6,194 bases of DNA from NCBI GenBank assembly GCA_023246555.1, contig JAHFIC010000041.1, positions 1-6,194 of the forward strand, read 5' to 3'. Positions 5,153 to 6,194 of this stretch are shown here, in pieces; positions within the stretch are counted from its first letter, which is position 1, and each line of letters starts with the position of its first letter. A model generated the notes under the pieces. It searched no databases. It was not told where the DNA came from and saw only the letters and a list, made by a program, of their open reading frames with translations. The translations under genes and the position numbers were made by a program. This DNA comes from Candidatus Magasanikiibacteriota bacterium (GTDB taxonomy: Bacteria > Patescibacteriota > Patescibacteriia > Magasanikbacterales > UBA922).

Positions 5153-6194
5153 CCTGCAATATCCCACATTGCGCGAGCATGTCGGCCGCGGTTTTAATAT
5201 CGAAAAACTTCATCTTTGAACGACGCGCGATGTCAAGAAGTGATTGCGTACCGTCGCACAAATTGAGCAAATACGTCATAGCATTGATGCTCGTACTCAC
5301 ATTTTTCTGCCCGCCAAGGAGTGAATACACGCCGCGTTTGCCCAGTTGCGGTTCGCATTTGGGATTCATATTCACATAGGTACGATCGGCTTCAATCATA
5401 CCGATCACATCTAAATATCGTTCATACGAATCCTGAAGTCCGCCAACGCTTACATACTCGAGATTATCCGCCGACGTGTGATATTCCGGAAAACGATCGT
5501 ACACGGTACGCATAAGAGACCCCACCGGCATCTGAAATGCCAACGAACCGAATTGCCGCTCATCGCTCCCGGGCACGAAAAAATCAATGATGGAGTGTGG
5601 TGCGCCGGAATCGCGGAGCGCTACTTCAACTGCTTTATCAATGGCCGCCGTATCCTGACGGCTCTTTCGATACGTCATGTGTCCGGGGTCGCCAACGCAA
5701 GTCGCCACGAGCCCGAATTTGATATTCGACACCTTCGCTTCATTGTGCGCGAGCCACGTGATGGAGCCAATGGTTTCGGGAATAAAAAGCAGTCGATAGG
5801 AATAGCGCAAATTTTCAATCGCCCGAAGCGCTTTGGCGAGTTCCACCAGAAGCACCGTACCGCTCAAATTGTCGTTGCACATGGAGGGATGGCAGACATA
5901 GCAAGTCAACAAAAACTCTTCTTTTTGCCGACCCGGTATGAGGATTTCCCCGTAGGTCAAATTTCCCGACTCAAGGATCGAATCAATGCAGACTTCGTAC
6001 TCATCGTCGGGGAGCGCCTGAAGCTCATGATGCGTCAGACAAAACCCCCAGCGTTCCTTGTAATATGACGTAAGATACGGAATCCAATCGGGACGCTCCG
6101 GAATCGTATGCAGATACGGCTTCAATTCTTCCAGCCGCAGCTTGGCGCGTACTGGCGTACTGTAATTCAACACGTGCAAATTATTTTTTTGAAA
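5115..6194 (-). CDS. DUF4910/DUF2172-type Zn-peptidase-fold protein with C-terminal winged helix, N-terminus off the window
   Basis: The frame is open from the right edge to TGA at 5117-5115, with 359 codons visible. A TTG at 6179 could be taken as the start, but upstream codons read FQKNN in frame and continue into LHVLNYSTPV, a conserved internal block of this family. I infer that some 70-80 residues are missing. Numbering from the edge, PERPDWIPYLTSYY is at 32-45, RWGFCLTH at 48-55, CHPSMCNDNLSG at 101-112, PETIGS at 139-144, GSDERQF at 209-215 and EYHTSADN at 237-244. The His, Asp and Glu in these blocks are where M28-like aminopeptidases bind metal. About 300-350 looks like the winged-helix tail found in the family. 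Activity has to my knowledge not been established. The position beside pseB suggests a role in the glycan locus, perhaps cleaving an amide. A minus-strand terminator is not obvious, so its transcript may run antisense through the small gene. Confidence 0.88.
   Translation of the reverse strand, partial: FQKNNLHVLNYSTPVRAKLRLEELKPYLHTIPERPDWIPYLTSYYKERWGFCLTHHELQALPDDEYEVCIDSILESGNLTYGEILIPGRQKEEFLLTCYVCHPSMCNDNLSGTVLLVELAKALRAIENLRYSYRLLFIPETIGSITWLAHNEAKVSNIKFGLVATCVGDPGHMTYRKSRQDTAAIDKAVEVALRDSGAPHSIIDFFVPGSDERQFGSLAFQMPVGSLMRTVYDRFPEYHTSADNLEYVSVGGLQDSYERYLDVIGMIEADRTYVNMNPKCEPQLGKRGVYSLLGGQKNVSTSINAMTYLLNLCDGTQSLLDIARRSKMKFFDIKTAADMLAQCGILQEIKTPTAIQSSV

Noticed and set aside
4808..5197. 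Longer plus-strand ORF of 129 residues overlapping the small gene
   Set aside because: It has no Shine-Dalgarno, is in another frame from the ORF that has one, runs through the terminator hairpin, and its protein is arginine-rich without motifs.
5478..6068. 196-residue plus-strand ORF antisense to the peptidase
   Set aside because: No ribosome-binding site and no recognisable motifs. The minus strand carries clear family blocks throughout this region.

Overview
The window carries part of a bacterial surface-sugar locus. Six genes on the minus strand run right to left from a divergent promoter region near 4740: pseB, pseC, a GNAT acetyltransferase, a PseA/WbpG-type N-acetyl sugar amidotransferase, a family-2 glycosyltransferase, and a membrane GT-C glycosyltransferase cut by the left edge. 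They are packed with 4-nt ATGA overlaps or 3-nt gaps, so they are probably one operon. PseB and PseC are near-textbook enzymes of the first two steps of pseudaminic acid synthesis (UDP-GlcNAc to UDP-4-amino-4,6-dideoxy-L-AltNAc). The GNAT sits where PseH is expected. The amidotransferase suggests that an N-acetyl group is converted to an acetamidino group. The two glycosyltransferases would use or build on the resulting glycan. PseG, PseI, PseF and the HisH/HisF-type partners of the amidotransferase are not in the window.

Right of the operon promoter lies a short plus-strand gene (4833-5081) for an 82-residue hydrophobic protein that I do not recognise. It has its own good promoter, a strong Shine-Dalgarno sequence and an intrinsic terminator. 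The terminator hairpin overlaps the last codons of the next gene, a minus-strand DUF4910/DUF2172-type Zn-peptidase-fold protein with a C-terminal winged helix (5115 to beyond the right edge). Members of that family often occur in polysaccharide and nonulosonate loci, but their substrate is unknown.

The organism cannot be named from this window. The DNA is bacterial, uses TGA as a stop (pseB, pseC, GT2 and the peptidase all end in TGA), is of roughly balanced GC content, and has compact overlapping genes. This would fit an uncultured lineage such as Patescibacteria/CPR, but that is a weak guess from style. No RNA genes, CRISPR arrays or mobile elements were seen. No stretch longer than 300 bases lacks a gene; the largest non-coding gap is about 100 bp (4730-4832), and it holds the divergent promoters.
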